This document shows, one piece after another, positions 16,811 to 25,275 of a stretch of DNA of 64,000 nt. A program made the position numbers and the translations under genes. Source of the stretch: DASRJW01 sp964567755. Its GTDB lineage: Bacteria > Krumholzibacteriota > Krumholzibacteriia > G020349025. Within the stretch, counting starts at the first letter, position 1. Each line of letters begins with the position of its first letter. The stretch is taken from NCBI GenBank assembly GCA_964567755.1, contig CAZMNW010000069.1, forward strand, positions 1 through 64,000, read 5' to 3'. The notes under the pieces are model-generated. The model was not told the DNA's origin. It saw nothing but the letters and a program-made list of their open reading frames with translations, and made no database searches.

Positions 16811-17386
16811 GTGATTATCCCATCGGCCATCGCATCGTGGAGGACTCAGCTGGAAAACGAACGCTCCCTGCCCGGAATGCTCGCGGCGCAACTCGCCCCC
16901 AAGCTCTACGATGACCTGCGCCAGCTGGCCATCGCGCGACTGAACGGCGAGCGACGCAACCATTCGCTGCAACCCACGGCGCTCGTCCACGAGGCATACG
17001 TTCAACTGGCGCGGCGAAACGGCAAGGGGTTCGTCGGTCGCACCCACTTCCTGGCCGCGGCTTCCATCGCCATGCGGCGCGTGTTGGTGGACCACGCCAG
17101 ATCTCGCCTGACCGCCAAGCGCGGCGGCGGTTGGCAGCGCATCACGCTCGACGAAACAGTCGCCATCCACGAAGATCGCGTCGAGGACGTACTCGCTATC
17201 GACCAAGCCCTGGAGCGGTTGGCGGCCACGGACCCGGAAGGCGCGCGCATCGTCGAGATGCGCTTCTTCGCCGGCATGACCGAGGCGGAGATCGCCGAGG
17301 TGTCCGGAATCTCGGAGCGCTGGGTGCGCCAGCAGTGGGCCTATGCGCGTGCCTGGCTCCGCCGCGAGCTCGACACACCCGGTTGA
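16811..17386 (+). CDS. ECF sigma factor (TIGR02999-like)
   Basis: 191 residues with region 2 (LYDDLRQLAIARLNGERRNH, LQPTALVHEAYVQLAR, FLAAASIAMRRVLVDHARSR) and region 4 (LERLAATDPEGARIVEMRFF, TEAEIAEVSGISERWVRQQW). The LQPTALVHEAYVRL and RRVLVDHAR motifs are typical of the acidobacterial/planctomycetal ECF group often encoded next to PknB kinases, as here. No anti-sigma gene is adjacent, so control may be by phosphorylation from the upstream kinase (inference). The GTG start has no Shine-Dalgarno but sits at the predicted transcription start; an alternative start is ATG 16877. Confidence 0.9.
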   Translation: MIIPSAIASWRTQLENERSLPGMLAAQLAPKLYDDLRQLAIARLNGERRNHSLQPTALVHEAYVQLARRNGKGFVGRTHFLAAASIAMRRVLVDHARSRLTAKRGGGWQRITLDETVAIHEDRVEDVLAIDQALERLAATDPEGARIVEMRFFAGMTEAEIAEVSGISERWVRQQWAYARAWLRRELDTPG

Positions 17387-17591
17387 TCGGCCCCCCGTTT
17401 TGGGTGTAGGAACGCACTGATTCGCCCCATTCTCTTCTTCTGTTGACTCGCACCACACATTGTTCTCGCGCCGATGTCAGGCGCATGCAGATCTCGCGCG
17501 CGATCACTCGGAAGGGCGTGGAATCCGCGCCCCATTCCGCGGCGCGGCGTTTGCTGATTGGATCGCGACGCCCAGCCACGGAGGATTCTCC

Positions 17592-18032
17592 ATGATCTCG
17601 CGCCCGCCGCTGTTGGGGCATTTCCGCCACGGGTCGCGGATTGCAGCGGAAAATGGCGTAGGTCACGAACCGGAAGCATTGGACATCATGTGCAGCGTCA
17701 ACGTCACCAAAGGAACGGTGATCGCGACGCGCGTGCAGTGGGCGACGGGCGCGGCGAAGCGCCGCGGGTTGTTGGGACGCGACCACTTGCATTTGCATGA
17801 AGGAATGTATCTCGTGCCTTGCCAGTGGATCCACATGTTCGGGATGCGGTTCCCCATCGACGTCGCCTTCCTCGGCAGCGATGGTCGCGTGCTGGCGCTG
17901 CACCACGCGTTGCCGGCGAATCGATTGTCGCGCTTGGTGCTGCGCGCCGAAGGCGTGCTCGAGCTCGCGGCCGGCGCACTGCGAGCCAGCGACACCGAGG
18001 TGGGTGACGTGGTCGAGCTGCGCGATCCCTGA
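17592..18032 (+). CDS. DUF192 protein
   Basis: 146 residues; ATG 17592 is preceded by GGAGGA, which selects this start over the internal ATG at 17688. The DUF192 fold is clear: ATRVQWATGAAKRRGLLGRD, the conserved CQWIHMFGMRFPIDVAFL block and a C-terminal GVLELAAGALRASDTEVGD. Some family members are encoded with tad pilus genes, and the pilin gene starts 175 bp downstream, so a link with the pilus is possible. The biochemical role of DUF192 is unknown. The first 30 residues are extra relative to typical members. Confidence 0.8.
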   Translation: MISRPPLLGHFRHGSRIAAENGVGHEPEALDIMCSVNVTKGTVIATRVQWATGAAKRRGLLGRDHLHLHEGMYLVPCQWIHMFGMRFPIDVAFLGSDGRVLALHHALPANRLSRLVLRAEGVLELAAGALRASDTEVGDVVELRDP

Positions 18033-18207
18033 GGTCGCGGAAGAACTCGCTGCCCCTGGCGCTCCGGCACCCTCCATCGGCGGTCGCGGGCACGGCGAGA
18101 CGTGGAACGGCACGAAAGACATGGCACAACGTGTGCCTTGGTCCAGGCATGCACCGGGAAACGGTGTGTCCATCTCTCAGGAACTAATGTCACTGCGGAG
18201 GATCCCA

Positions 18208-18369
18208 ATGCGGTTCTTGTCGAAGCTGATTCGCGAGGAAAAGGGCCAGGACATGGTCGAGTACGCTCTCTTGGCCGCCTTCATCTCCATCGTCGCCATC
18301 GTCACGATCCGAAACATCGGCCCCTTGGTGGACGCCGTCTACCAGAACGTTCAGGCCGCGTTGACGTGA
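18208..18369 (+). CDS. Flp-type pilin
   Basis: 53 residues, the usual size for a Flp pilin. ATG 18208 follows GGAGG with seven-base spacing; an earlier ATG at 18187 would put the Shine-Dalgarno inside the gene. The type IVb prepilin signature is present: a basic leader (MRFLSKLIREEKGQ), then DMVEYALLAAFISIVAIV with the Glu at +5 of the hydrophobic segment. It is the major structural subunit of the Tad/Flp pilus and is processed by the prepilin peptidase encoded next. Confidence 0.92.
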   Translation: MRFLSKLIREEKGQDMVEYALLAAFISIVAIVTIRNIGPLVDAVYQNVQAALT

Positions 18370-18416
18370 TCTAGGCCGTACTTTTTGGGGATGCGCTGCC
18401 GACAGAAGGAGCTGTC

Positions 18417-19001
18417 ATGGACCAATTGTCCCTCGCATTGTGCGCCTCGGCGCTGACCGCAGCTGCCGTTGGCACCGCGATGGTCACGGATCTGCGCTGG
18501 CGGCGCATCCCCAATGTCCTGACCTTTCCAGCCATGGTCGTGGGCCTGCTGCTGCGCTGTTACTTCCAGGGCTGGGAAGGCCTGGCGCTTTCGATGTGCG
18601 GACTGATCGGCGGCCCGGTACTGCTCTTGATGCTGCACACGGGCCGCGGCATGGGAATGGGCGACATCAAGCTGGCAGCGGCTGTCGGGGCCATCCTCGG
18701 ACCGCCGCTCACGCTCGTCGCCATGCTGCTCGCGGCCCTCGCCGGCGGCATCATCGCCATCGGGTCACAAGTGCGTCCAGGCGGCGTGCTCGCCCAGACG
18801 CTTTCGGTGCTGATGATCGGCCTTCCAGGCATGAGTCGTTTCGCAAAGGCGCACGCTGCGGTGCCGCAATCCACGGTGCCCGCCACAATTCCTTACGGTG
18901 TCGGGATCGCAATCGGTTCACTTCTTACGATCGTGGTGTACTGGTGTACGGAAAGCGAAAGCTGGTTTCTCTGGCACGTAACTCGCGTGGCCAGTCTGTA
19001 A
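18417..19001 (+). CDS. cpaA: A24 prepilin peptidase (CpaA/TadV)
   Basis: 194 residues, mostly transmembrane. Two catalytic aspartates are visible: TDLRWRRIPN after the first helix and GMGDIKLAAAVGAILG in the second motif (GxGD). Additional helices follow (LVAMLLAALAGGIIAIG, PYGVGIAIGSLLTIVVYW). It lacks the N-methyltransferase domain, as usual for Tad systems. It cleaves the leader of the Flp pilin and of the TadE/TadG pseudopilins. Its 3' end overlaps tadE by 58 bp. Confidence 0.9.
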   Translation: MDQLSLALCASALTAAAVGTAMVTDLRWRRIPNVLTFPAMVVGLLLRCYFQGWEGLALSMCGLIGGPVLLLMLHTGRGMGMGDIKLAAAVGAILGPPLTLVAMLLAALAGGIIAIGSQVRPGGVLAQTLSVLMIGLPGMSRFAKAHAAVPQSTVPATIPYGVGIAIGSLLTIVVYWCTESESWFLWHVTRVASL

Positions 19002-19360
19002 TCGAGTTCGCTCTCGTCCTGCCACTCCTGTTCGTCCTGGTGTTCGGGATCACCGAATTCGGACGCGCGTGGATGCAGATGAACTTACTGACGAGCGCGG
19101 CGCGCGAAGGCGCGCGTCTCGCGGTCGTCACGGGTCCGGATGTGGCCCGCGTGACTGCCCGGGTACGTCAGGTCTGCGACGCCGGAAGGATCACGCCGAC
19201 CAACATCACGGTCACGGGTCCGGACTCTACCGATCCAGACCGCCGGGTCACGGTGACAGTGGAAGCCAACTTCCAGGTCGTCACCGGGACCATCTTGAAT
19301 ACTTTCAGCGGGACGATCCCGCTGCGTGCAAACGCCACCATGCGTCACGAGTCGTTCTGA
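18944..19360 (+). CDS. tadE: TadE-like pseudopilin
   Basis: 138 residues in a frame opened by GTG 18944, inside the end of cpaA; no later in-frame start precedes the conserved region. The signature is RGQSVIEFALVLPLLFVLVF then GITEFGRAWMQMNLLTSAA and REGARLAVV, the TadE prepilin-like N-terminus with its single helix. A periplasmic beta-rich part follows (ITVTGPDSTDPDRRVTVTV). It is a minor pilin needed for Tad pilus biogenesis. The long overlap suggests translational coupling. Confidence 0.88.
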   Translation: MYGKRKLVSLARNSRGQSVIEFALVLPLLFVLVFGITEFGRAWMQMNLLTSAAREGARLAVVTGPDVARVTARVRQVCDAGRITPTNITVTGPDSTDPDRRVTVTVEANFQVVTGTILNTFSGTIPLRANATMRHESF

Positions 19361-19372
19361 GAGGAAGGAACC

Positions 19373-20251
19373 ATGGATTCGAAAGGAATCGTTCTGCTTA
19401 CCACCTCTCTCCTGCTCGCATCAGGCGCGGGGTGGGCAGCGTACCAGTATCTCGACGGGATGCCGAGCCGCGGCAAGGCGGTCGAGACCGTCCCAGTCGT
19501 CGTCGCTTCCAAGGATCTGACGTTCGGAACCACGCTCGACGCCGAGCACCTGAACGTCGTGCAGTTCCCGAAGGGCGCGTTGCCGCGCGGCTCCTACGCC
19601 GCCGTCGACAGCGTCCTCGGCCAAACCTCGAAGGTCTTCCTGGTGACCGGCGAGCCGGTGCTGGCGTCGAAGCTGTCCAGCGTCGGCGGCGGTCTTTCCG
19701 TCCTCGTGCGGCCGCACATGCGCGCCATCAGCGTCGAGGTCGATCAGGTCACGGGCGTGAGCGGCTTCGTGCTGCCGGGTGACCGCGTCGACGTCCTCGT
19801 CACCATCGAGAACGCGGCTGGCTCCAACATCGCCGTCACCAAGACCGCGCTCCAGAACGCCGAGGTTCTTGCCGCGGGTGTCACGACCGAAGAGAAGGGC
19901 AAGCGCCACATCACCACCCAGACCGTGACCTTGCTCGTCGATCCGACTGGCGCCGAAGCCGTGGCGCTGGGTCTCGCACAAGGTCAGATTCACTTGGTCC
20001 TGCGCAACCCTATCGACTACGAGGTCGTCAAGATCGAGGCGATGAACACGCGCACCGTTCTCGGCATGTCGCCGGAGAAACAGGTGACGCGCCAGCGCCC
20101 GACGGAGACCAAGAAGCCCGAAGCCAGGCCCGCGCCCGTGGTGGTCGCCCCACCGCCGGCCCCGAAACCAGATCCGTCGTTCACGATCATCCGTGGCGGC
20201 AGCATCACGAAGCAAAACTCTCCGACGGGCGGAGAGAAGTCGAACCCCTGA
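19373..20251 (+). CDS. cpaB: CpaB/RcpC pilus assembly protein
   Basis: 292 residues; GAGGAAGGAACC precedes ATG 19373. One N-terminal membrane segment (GIVLLTTSLLLASGAGWAA), then a SAF/AFP-like domain (VPVVVASKDLTFGTTLDAEH, LRGSYAAVDSVLGQ-type region). The RcpC domain follows (MRAISVEVDQVTGVSGFVLP, GDRVDVLVTIEN, VTLLVDPTGAEAVALGLAQG). The C-terminus is Pro-rich and disordered. It acts in the periplasm with the secretin CpaC. It is followed by a 146-bp spacer with strong RNA structure. Confidence 0.92.
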   Translation: MDSKGIVLLTTSLLLASGAGWAAYQYLDGMPSRGKAVETVPVVVASKDLTFGTTLDAEHLNVVQFPKGALPRGSYAAVDSVLGQTSKVFLVTGEPVLASKLSSVGGGLSVLVRPHMRAISVEVDQVTGVSGFVLPGDRVDVLVTIENAAGSNIAVTKTALQNAEVLAAGVTTEEKGKRHITTQTVTLLVDPTGAEAVALGLAQGQIHLVLRNPIDYEVVKIEAMNTRTVLGMSPEKQVTRQRPTETKKPEARPAPVVVAPPPAPKPDPSFTIIRGGSITKQNSPTGGEKSNP

Positions 20252-20285
20252 GGGCAGCGGCAGGAACAAGAGCCACTGTCTTCCG

Positions 20286-20336
20286 GAGATGAGTCGGTGG
20301 AACCCCGAGGTTGTCCGAAGCCTCGGGGCTCATCTC
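20286..20336 (+). ncRNA. Two-part hairpin between cpaB and cpaC
   Basis: Outer stem GAGATGAG (20286-20293) pairs with CTCATCTC (20329-20336), and inner stem CCCCGAGG (20303-20310) pairs with CCTCGGGG (20321-20328). That is 16 perfect base pairs with a 9-nt one-sided bulge and a 10-nt loop. No U-run follows, so it is not a standard terminator. It lies in the longest gap of the pilus operon and could be a processing or stability element, or an attenuator. Confidence 0.55.
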
Positions 20337-20397
20337 GAGGCGGAGTGAACCTCGAGTCTTTCTCTAAATGGTCACGCTCTGCGGAATGGAGTCTGCA

Positions 20398-21513
20398 ATG
20401 CGACGCCCCTTCTTCCTCGTCTTCGTGGCCCTTGTCCTGGTGCTCGCGCCAGGCGCGGCCCTCGGTGCCAACCCCAAGGTTCGGGTTACCGTGGGGCAGT
20501 CCGTGACGCGGCAGTTGCCGCAGAACGTCAAGACCGTGTCGATCGCCGACACCAAGGTGGCCGACGTGATCGTGGCGGGCCCGCGCGAAGTGCTCGTCAA
20601 CGGTAAGGACATCGGACTCACCACGCTCGTGGTGTGGGACGAGTTCAATCGCTCGTCGGTGTTCGACGTCGTCGTGCAAGGACCATTCAGCGATCAGCAG
20701 ATCGAGTTGCGGGTCAAGGTGGCCGAGATCAACCGCACCAAGGCTGCGGAGTTCGGCATCGACTTCCTCGGCGCCGGCACGGACAACTCGAATGGCGACA
20801 AGGGCCTCGTCGGCAGCTACGGCGGCCAAGTGGACACGCCGAGCATTCCACTGTCGATCTTCGGCACCGGCATGGAAGGCGTGTCGACCGCCGTCGAGGG
20901 TGTGAGCATGGCGCTCCGCTACATCCGCGGCGACGAGGAACTGCAAGTCATGGTCAAGGCGCTGATGGCGAATGGCGTCCTCAAGCTGCTCGCCGAGCCG
21001 AACGTCGTGGCCTCCAGCGGCCAGACCGCCAGCTTCCTTTCCGGCGGCGAGATCCCCGTGCCCATCGCCAGCGCCGGCTCCACCGGCGGCTCGACCGTCA
21101 CGATCGAGTGGAAAGAGTTCGGGGTGAAGGTCAACTTCCTGCCGACGATCGTCGACTCGGCGGTCATCAACTTGAAGGTCGCCCCCGAGGTCAGCAGCCT
21201 CGACTTCGGCAACGGCATCCAGCTCTCGGGCTTCCGCATTCCGGCGCTGCGCACGCGCAAGGCCGAGACCACCGTCGAGCTCAAGGATGGCGAGGTGCTG
21301 GTGATCGGCGGCTTGATCCTCGAAGAAGAGACCAAGGTCCGCACGCGCATCCCGGTGCTCGGACACATCCCGCTGCTGGGCTGGTTCTTCACCGACTACA
21401 GCTCGGGCAAGCAACAGAGCGAGCTCCTGCTGGTCGTGTCACCGCACATCACGCGCGCCTTGCCGAGCGGCTCGGCAATGCCAGGACTCAGCACCGGACT
21501 CGAGAAGGACTGA
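20398..21513 (+). CDS. cpaC: CpaC/RcpA secretin
   Basis: 371 residues; ATG 20398 has GGAG seven bases upstream and opens a signal peptide (FFLVFVALVLVLAPGAALG). N-terminal BON/N0-like domain (VRVTVGQSVTRQLPQNVKTV, VLVNGKDIGLTTLVVWDE), then the secretin domain (LRVKVAEINRTKAAEFGIDF, LLAEPNVVASSGQTASFLSG, GEIPVPIA, EFGVKVNFLPTIVDS, VPVLGHIPLLGWFFT-type ending IPVLGHIPLLGWFFTDY). It forms the outer-membrane pore of the Tad system. It is shorter than many CpaC proteins (about 450-500). Confidence 0.92.
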   Translation: MRRPFFLVFVALVLVLAPGAALGANPKVRVTVGQSVTRQLPQNVKTVSIADTKVADVIVAGPREVLVNGKDIGLTTLVVWDEFNRSSVFDVVVQGPFSDQQIELRVKVAEINRTKAAEFGIDFLGAGTDNSNGDKGLVGSYGGQVDTPSIPLSIFGTGMEGVSTAVEGVSMALRYIRGDEELQVMVKALMANGVLKLLAEPNVVASSGQTASFLSGGEIPVPIASAGSTGGSTVTIEWKEFGVKVNFLPTIVDSAVINLKVAPEVSSLDFGNGIQLSGFRIPALRTRKAETTVELKDGEVLVIGGLILEEETKVRTRIPVLGHIPLLGWFFTDYSSGKQQSELLLVVSPHITRALPSGSAMPGLSTGLEKD

Positions 21514-21517
21514 GACA

Positions 21518-22609
21518 ATGCGTCGACTGCACTTCCGAAAGAGCCGTGGCAGCGCGCTCCTGATGGTGACGGTGGCGATCGCGGCACTCATGTCGTTCGC
21601 CATCATCGCCATCGACGGCGCGGTGCTGATGACGGCGAAAGGCCAGCTGCAGAGCGCCGCCGACGCGGCGGCGCTCGCCGGCGCCTCCGGTCTCCTCGAA
21701 GGGGACCAGGCGTTGGCCCTCGATCGCGCCGTGGCCTTCGCCGGCTTCAACCGGGCGGTGCAGGATACGCTGCGCGATGTCTTGATCACACCAGACGACG
21801 TGAGCTTCCCGGAAGATGAGCACATTCGCGTCGAGACGCATCGGACGACGGCCACCGGCGATGCGTTGCGCACCTACTTCCGCCGGATCGTGAATCCTTT
21901 GCGCCCGAACACGGCGGACGTGACCGCCGTGGCGGAAGCATGGTGCTTCGATGTCTGCACCACGCAGTGCGTCAAGCCATGGTCGATTCCGGATCGTTGG
22001 AACGACGCCAACGCCAACGATGTCTACGACGCCGGCGAGACCTACGACCCCGACGTCACCGGTTACCACGCTCCCGGGGATATCGGTCTCAGCATCGTGC
22101 TCAAGGTCGGGAGTCCGCAGCAAGCGATCACATCGGGTGCCTTCTTCCCTGTCCGCTACCCGCCCATCGGATATCCCGGCGAGAACCCGCTCGGCGGCTC
22201 CGCGTGGTACCGCACCTGGATCTCCGAGTGCGAACCATATCTCGTCGGCCCGGGAGACGAGCTGCGCACTGAGACGGGGAACATGAGCGGCCCCACGCGC
22301 CAAGGCGTCGACAATCTCCTGGCGCTGGATCCCTCGGCGCGCTGGAACGCGGCCAACAGCACGGTCGAAAACTCGGCGTATGGCTTGAGCCCGCGTATCG
22401 TGCTGGTGCCCTTCTTCGATCCCACGCGGCCGCCGACCTCGGGCAGTAGCTCAGTACACGTGACGCGCGTCGGCGCGTTCTTCATCGAGGGACAGAACAA
22501 TCAAGGTGACGTCGTCGGTCGGTTCATGCAGATCACGACTTCCGGTGTGCCCTGCCCAGGTGGCGGCGACGGCACGGCGCTGGTCAGGGGACTCGGTCTC
22601 ATCGAGTGA
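21518..22609 (+). CDS. tadG: TadG-like protein (TadE/G N-terminal domain)
   Basis: 363 residues, four bases after cpaC. The N-terminus carries the TadE/G pseudopilin motif (RGSALLMVTVAIAALMSFAI, IAIDGAVLMTAKGQLQSAAD, AAALAGASGLL). The remaining 300 residues are periplasmic and include cysteines (WCFDVCTTQC) and a dockerin-like acidic stretch (NDANANDVYDAGETYD). No von Willebrand A domain is evident, unlike long TadG proteins. Minor pilin or tip component of the Tad pilus, assigned by position and N-terminus. Confidence 0.85.
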   Translation: MRRLHFRKSRGSALLMVTVAIAALMSFAIIAIDGAVLMTAKGQLQSAADAAALAGASGLLEGDQALALDRAVAFAGFNRAVQDTLRDVLITPDDVSFPEDEHIRVETHRTTATGDALRTYFRRIVNPLRPNTADVTAVAEAWCFDVCTTQCVKPWSIPDRWNDANANDVYDAGETYDPDVTGYHAPGDIGLSIVLKVGSPQQAITSGAFFPVRYPPIGYPGENPLGGSAWYRTWISECEPYLVGPGDELRTETGNMSGPTRQGVDNLLALDPSARWNAANSTVENSAYGLSPRIVLVPFFDPTRPPTSGSSSVHVTRVGAFFIEGQNNQGDVVGRFMQITTSGVPCPGGGDGTALVRGLGLIE

Positions 22610-22620
22610 AGGAGCACGGG

Positions 22621-23814
22621 ATGAGTTTGGACAGTCCGAAACGTCCTCTCAAACTGGTCGTCATCGACAGCAGCGAGAGCACAGCGGAGATGATCAAGCA
22701 AGACTTCGCCGACAAGGGCGTTCGTCTCGTCGGCGAGGCTGCCGAACTCAAGGCCGGCTTGCGGCTCGTGCGCGGCTTGCTTCCCGACGTCGTCCTGCTC
22801 GAAGTCCAGGCCGATGCCGACAAAACGCTCGAGGCCGTGCAGCGCATTCGCGCCGAGCTGCCGGAGTGCGGCATCATCTTGAGCTCCGATCGCGTGTCCC
22901 CGGATCTCATCCTCAACAGCATGCGCGCCGGCGCGCAAGAGTTCGTCGGCAAGCCCGTCGACGCCGCCGAGCTCGAGAAGGCCATCGATCATTTGCGCCG
23001 GCTCCTGGGGCAGATCGTGCCTTCGGGTCGCAGGCGCAGCTGCACGATCTCGCTGTTTTCCACCAAGGGCGGCTCCGGCTCGAGCACCGTGGCGGCCAAC
23101 CTGGCCGTGGCGCTCGCACAACATCCGGGAACACGCGTGGCTCTGGTGGATCTCAACTTCCAAATGGGCGACCTGAGCCTGATGATGGATGTCAAACCGC
23201 GCTATTGCCTGGTCGATCTGCACGGCAGCACCGGGCTCGATGAACGTGAAGTGCGGTCGTTGCTCACGGCGCACAACTCAGGCGTCATGCTGCTCACGTC
23301 CACGAGCTCGCCCGAGGACGGTCAGAAGGTCGAGCGCAACCACATGGTCGAAGTCTTCGGGCTCCTGGGCACCATGTTCGACTACGTGATCGTGGATGCG
23401 GATCGTTACCTCGACGACCGCACTCTCGAAGTGCTCGATCTTTCCGACCGCGTGCTGCTGGTGTCCACCCTCAGCCTGCCGGCGATCCGCAACGCCAAGC
23501 GCTACTTCGAGCTCTTCCGCCGCTTGGAAATGGACCATGGCAAGTTCGAGCTGGTCGTCAACCGCTACAACAACAAGAAGAGCGGGCTGCGTATCCGCGA
23601 CATCGAGGGCGCGGTCGGTTTGGAAGTCTCTTGGCTCATCCCGAACGATTATCAAGTGGCGAATCACTCGATCGACGCTGGCGTCCCCCTCATGATCGGA
23701 ACGCCGCGCAGCAAACTCGCCAAGAGCTTCGAAGAGTATGCCGACAAACTGACCTCGACGGTCGAGGCCAGCAAGGAACCGGAGAGCGTTCCCGCCCCGG
23801 CTCCAGCGCACTGA
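22621..23814 (+). CDS. cpaE: CpaE/TadZ pilus localisation ATPase
   Basis: 397 residues; AAGGAG upstream selects ATG 22621 over the GTG at 22606. Residues 1-130 form a receiver-like domain (LKLVVIDSSESTAEMIKQDF, LLPDVVLLEVQADADK, AQEFVGKPV). The rest is a MinD/ParA-type ATPase with deviant Walker A FSTKGGSGSSTVAANLAVAL and LVDLNFQMGDLSLMM. CpaE/TadZ proteins position the Tad machinery at the pole. The gene is followed directly by cpaF. Confidence 0.92.
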   Translation: MSLDSPKRPLKLVVIDSSESTAEMIKQDFADKGVRLVGEAAELKAGLRLVRGLLPDVVLLEVQADADKTLEAVQRIRAELPECGIILSSDRVSPDLILNSMRAGAQEFVGKPVDAAELEKAIDHLRRLLGQIVPSGRRRSCTISLFSTKGGSGSSTVAANLAVALAQHPGTRVALVDLNFQMGDLSLMMDVKPRYCLVDLHGSTGLDEREVRSLLTAHNSGVMLLTSTSSPEDGQKVERNHMVEVFGLLGTMFDYVIVDADRYLDDRTLEVLDLSDRVLLVSTLSLPAIRNAKRYFELFRRLEMDHGKFELVVNRYNNKKSGLRIRDIEGAVGLEVSWLIPNDYQVANHSIDAGVPLMIGTPRSKLAKSFEEYADKLTSTVEASKEPESVPAPAPAH

Positions 23815-23835
23815 GCCGGCTGAGGAAGGAGCACC

Positions 23836-25269
23836 ATGTCGCTTCGCGATAGCTTCCGTCGGGGCGCCGAACGTCCGGCCCCATCCCCGCAGACGAGCAG
23901 CCTTGCCACGGAGCAAGCCGTCGCGGGCGGCAATGGCAAACGTCCGAACTCCAGCGCGCCGGCAACGCCCGCCGCCAACAGCATGAGCCAAGCGCTCGCG
24001 GATCGGCACAACCGCCTCAAGGGGCAAGTGCATCGCACCATGATCGAGCGTATCAACTTGACCTCGCTCGACACGGTGAGCCCCGACCAATTGCGCACCC
24101 AGGTACGCGCCATCATCTCCGGTCTCATCGCCGAGGAGAACATCCCACTCAGCGAGGGTCAAAGAACGACGCTCGAGCAGGAAATCCTCAACGAAACCTT
24201 CGGCCTCGGCCCCATCGAGCCCTTCCTGCACGACCCGGACGTGGCCGACATTTTGGTGAACACGCACAAGCAAGTATACGTCGAGCGCTTCGGCAAGCTC
24301 GAAACGACCGACGCACACTTCGACGACAACGACCACTTGATGAAGATCATCGACCGCATCGTGTCGCGCGTCGGCCGGCGCGTCGATGAATCGTCGCCGA
24401 TGGTGGATGCGCGGCTCCCCGACGGCTCACGCGTCAACGCCATCATTCCACCGCTGGCGTTGGACGGTCCGATCCTCTCGATCCGCCGCTTCGGCACCCG
24501 CTCGCTGCACATGGACAACTTGGTCAGCATCGGCTCGATCACCGCCGGCATGGCAGAAGTGCTCAAAGGCGCCATCCGCGCGCGCTTGAACGGGTTGATC
24601 GTGGGCGGCACAGGCTCCGGCAAGACGACGCTGCTCAACGCACTGTCGGCCTACATCCCATCCGACGAGCGCATCCTCACCATCGAGGACGCGGCCGAGC
24701 TGCAGCTGCTGCAGCCGCACGTGGTGCGGCTCGAAACGCGGCCGCCCAACATCGAGGGCAAAGGCCAGATCACCCAGCGCGACCTGGTGCGCAACGCGCT
24801 GCGCATGCGCCCCGACCGCATCATCGTCGGCGAGGTGCGCGGCGCCGAGGTGCTGGACATGCTGCAGGCCATGAACACGGGTCACGACGGCTCACTCACC
24901 ACGATCCACGCCAACAGCGCGCGCGAGGCCCTGCATCGCCTCGAGACCCTGATGCTGTTGACCGGCGTCAACCTGCCGGCGCAGGCCATGCGCGAGCAAA
25001 TCAGCGCCGCGCTCGACTTCATCATCAATGTCACGCGCATGGCCGACGGCACCCGCCGTGTCGTCGGCATCAGCGAGATCGTCGGCATGGAGCGCGAGGT
25101 CGTCGCCATGCAAGACATCTTCGTGTTCCGCAAGAGCGGCATCTCCGAGGAAGGCAAGGTCCTGGGCCAGTACGTGGCCACCGGCATTCGACCGAAGTTC
25201 GCCGACCGCCTCGAGGTGAGTGGCGTCACCTTATCGGCGGAGCTGTTCCGCGAAGGACGGGTGATCTAG
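23836..25269 (+). CDS. cpaF: CpaF/TadA secretion ATPase
   Basis: 477 residues; AAGGAGCACC precedes ATG 23836. The first 60 residues are disordered. The N-terminal domain follows (RTTLEQEILNETFGLGPIEP, DVADILVNTHKQVYVERFG). Then the ATPase core: GGTGSGKTTLLNALSAYIP (Walker A), ILTIEDAAELQL (Asp box), MRPDRIIVGEVRGAEVLDML (Walker B) and GSLTTIHANSAREAL (His box). It powers pilus extension and possibly retraction, working with TadB/TadC at the inner membrane. Confidence 0.95.
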   Translation: MSLRDSFRRGAERPAPSPQTSSLATEQAVAGGNGKRPNSSAPATPAANSMSQALADRHNRLKGQVHRTMIERINLTSLDTVSPDQLRTQVRAIISGLIAEENIPLSEGQRTTLEQEILNETFGLGPIEPFLHDPDVADILVNTHKQVYVERFGKLETTDAHFDDNDHLMKIIDRIVSRVGRRVDESSPMVDARLPDGSRVNAIIPPLALDGPILSIRRFGTRSLHMDNLVSIGSITAGMAEVLKGAIRARLNGLIVGGTGSGKTTLLNALSAYIPSDERILTIEDAAELQLLQPHVVRLETRPPNIEGKGQITQRDLVRNALRMRPDRIIVGEVRGAEVLDMLQAMNTGHDGSLTTIHANSAREALHRLETLMLLTGVNLPAQAMREQISAALDFIINVTRMADGTRRVVGISEIVGMEREVVAMQDIFVFRKSGISEEGKVLGQYVATGIRPKFADRLEVSGVTLSAELFREGRVI

Positions 25270-25275
25270 AGCCCC

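Noticed and set aside
20017..21414. Long minus-strand open frame opposite cpaC
   Set aside because: Shadow of the high-GC secretin gene; composition His/Asp/Arg-rich with no motifs.
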